A program made the translations under genes and the position numbers. Positions 14,612 to 14,957 of a DNA stretch of 14,957 nt are shown here, in pieces. The DNA is from Fidelibacterota bacterium SCGC AAA003-L08 (GTDB lineage: Bacteria > Fidelibacterota > Marinisomatia > SCGC-AAA003-L08 > D37C17), in assembly GCA_000405805.1 (NCBI GenBank), contig ASPJ01000026.1, positions 1 to 14,957 on the forward strand, in the 5' to 3' direction. The notes under the pieces were generated by a model. It worked only from the letters and a program-made list of their open reading frames with translations. It was not told the DNA's origin and searched no databases. The number at the start of each line of letters is the position of its first letter. Positions within the stretch are counted from its first letter, which is position 1.

Positions 14612-14957
14612 ATGAATAATAAAGTTGCAATTATTTTAGGGAGCGAAACAGATCGCTCAACTATGGAAGCTGGAAATAAATACTATGAATACTTCGGATT
14701 AAATTATGAAATATTTGTTATTTCAGCACACAGAAATCCAAAAGAAGTCCATGAATTCGCAGCATCTGCAAGACAGAATGGATATGGGATTTTAGTAGGT
14801 GCAGCAGGGATGGCTGCTCATCTAGCAGGAGCTTTAAAATCAATATCAACATTACCTGTGATAGGAGTCCCTTTGTATGGAGGCATGGATGGAGGTATGG
14901 ATTCTCTACTATCTACTGTCCAAATGCCTAAAGGAGTACCTGTCGCAACAATGTCTA
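14612..14957 (+). CDS. purE: N5-carboxyaminoimidazole ribonucleotide mutase PurE (3' end beyond window)
   Basis: PurE rearranges N5-carboxy-AIR to CAIR in purine synthesis, in the cytosol. The first 115 residues are present. Visible are LGSETDRSTM with S11 and D14, SAHRNP with His40 (equivalent to the catalytic His45 of E. coli), the Gly/Ala-rich GAAGMAAHLAG (63-73), LPVIGVP (81-87) and DSLLSTVQMPKGVPVAT (97-113). These match class I PurE, which works with PurK. The segment between IGVP and DSLLS reads LYGGMDGGM, encoded by a near-perfect 12-base tandem repeat, but the spacing equals that of E. coli PurE. The ATG has an AGGAG 5 bases upstream. About 45-50 C-terminal residues should lie beyond the window; purK is not seen here. 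Confidence 0.95.
   Translation, partial: MNNKVAIILGSETDRSTMEAGNKYYEYFGLNYEIFVISAHRNPKEVHEFAASARQNGYGILVGAAGMAAHLAGALKSISTLPVIGVPLYGGMDGGMDSLLSTVQMPKGVPVATMS

Noticed and set aside
1..14957. CRISPR array, insertion sequence, integrase, phage or defence genes
   Set aside because: No direct-repeat/spacer pattern, transposase, terminal inverted repeats or att-like duplication of the tRNA end was seen; every sizeable stretch is explained by chromosomal genes.

Overview
This is a gene-dense, AT-rich stretch (about 98% genic; all intergenic gaps add up to roughly 285 bases) with every gene on the plus strand. It carries 14 complete protein genes, one protein gene cut by the right edge, and one tRNA. 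TGA is used as a normal stop (HAD hydrolase, acpS, recN, trkH), so the code is standard bacterial. The base composition, tight packing, the secreted protein with a FlgD/T9SS-like C-terminal domain, the DUF4837-type lipoprotein and the 'GC-D-NA-NY-P-AT-C' cysteine motif on SecG point to the Fibrobacteres-Chlorobi-Bacteroidetes group. My best guess is Candidatus Marinimicrobia (SAR406) or a similar marine relative. This is inference from family resemblance, not from a marker-gene tree.

Layout. (1) 1-511: secG, whose product has an unusual periplasmic tail, then tRNA-Leu(GAG); the same pair is adjacent in E. coli (secG-leuU). (2) 540-1823: an exported protein made almost entirely of TPR repeats. 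(3) 1843-6559: HAD hydrolase, acpS, recN, murA and a secreted cohesin-like protein, nearly all joined by stop/start overlaps. It mixes lipid/ACP activation, DNA repair and peptidoglycan precursor synthesis. (4) 6560-6622: the largest gap (63 bp), with at best a weak promoter. (5) 6623-10248: trkA and trkH (potassium uptake), with an enoyl-CoA hydratase gene overlapping the end of trkH. (6) 10272-14603: lepA, then three less characterised envelope-type genes: a CPBP-family membrane protease, a zinc-ribbon SAM methyltransferase with a hydrophobic C-terminus, and a DUF4837-like lipoprotein. (7) 14612-end: the start of purE.

How the genes fit together. Most are housekeeping functions: protein export, tRNA, ACP maturation, recombination repair, cell wall, potassium homeostasis, translation and purine synthesis. 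Six neighbouring pairs overlap, which suggests long polycistronic transcripts and translational coupling rather than functional pathways. No mobile element, CRISPR array, integrase, phage gene or defence system is visible. I do not see a convincing new multi-gene system. The best leads are the modified SecG tail, the secreted cohesin-like protein started by a GTG inside murA, the CPBP/methyltransferase/lipoprotein trio after lepA, and an A9 run at the methyltransferase/lipoprotein junction.
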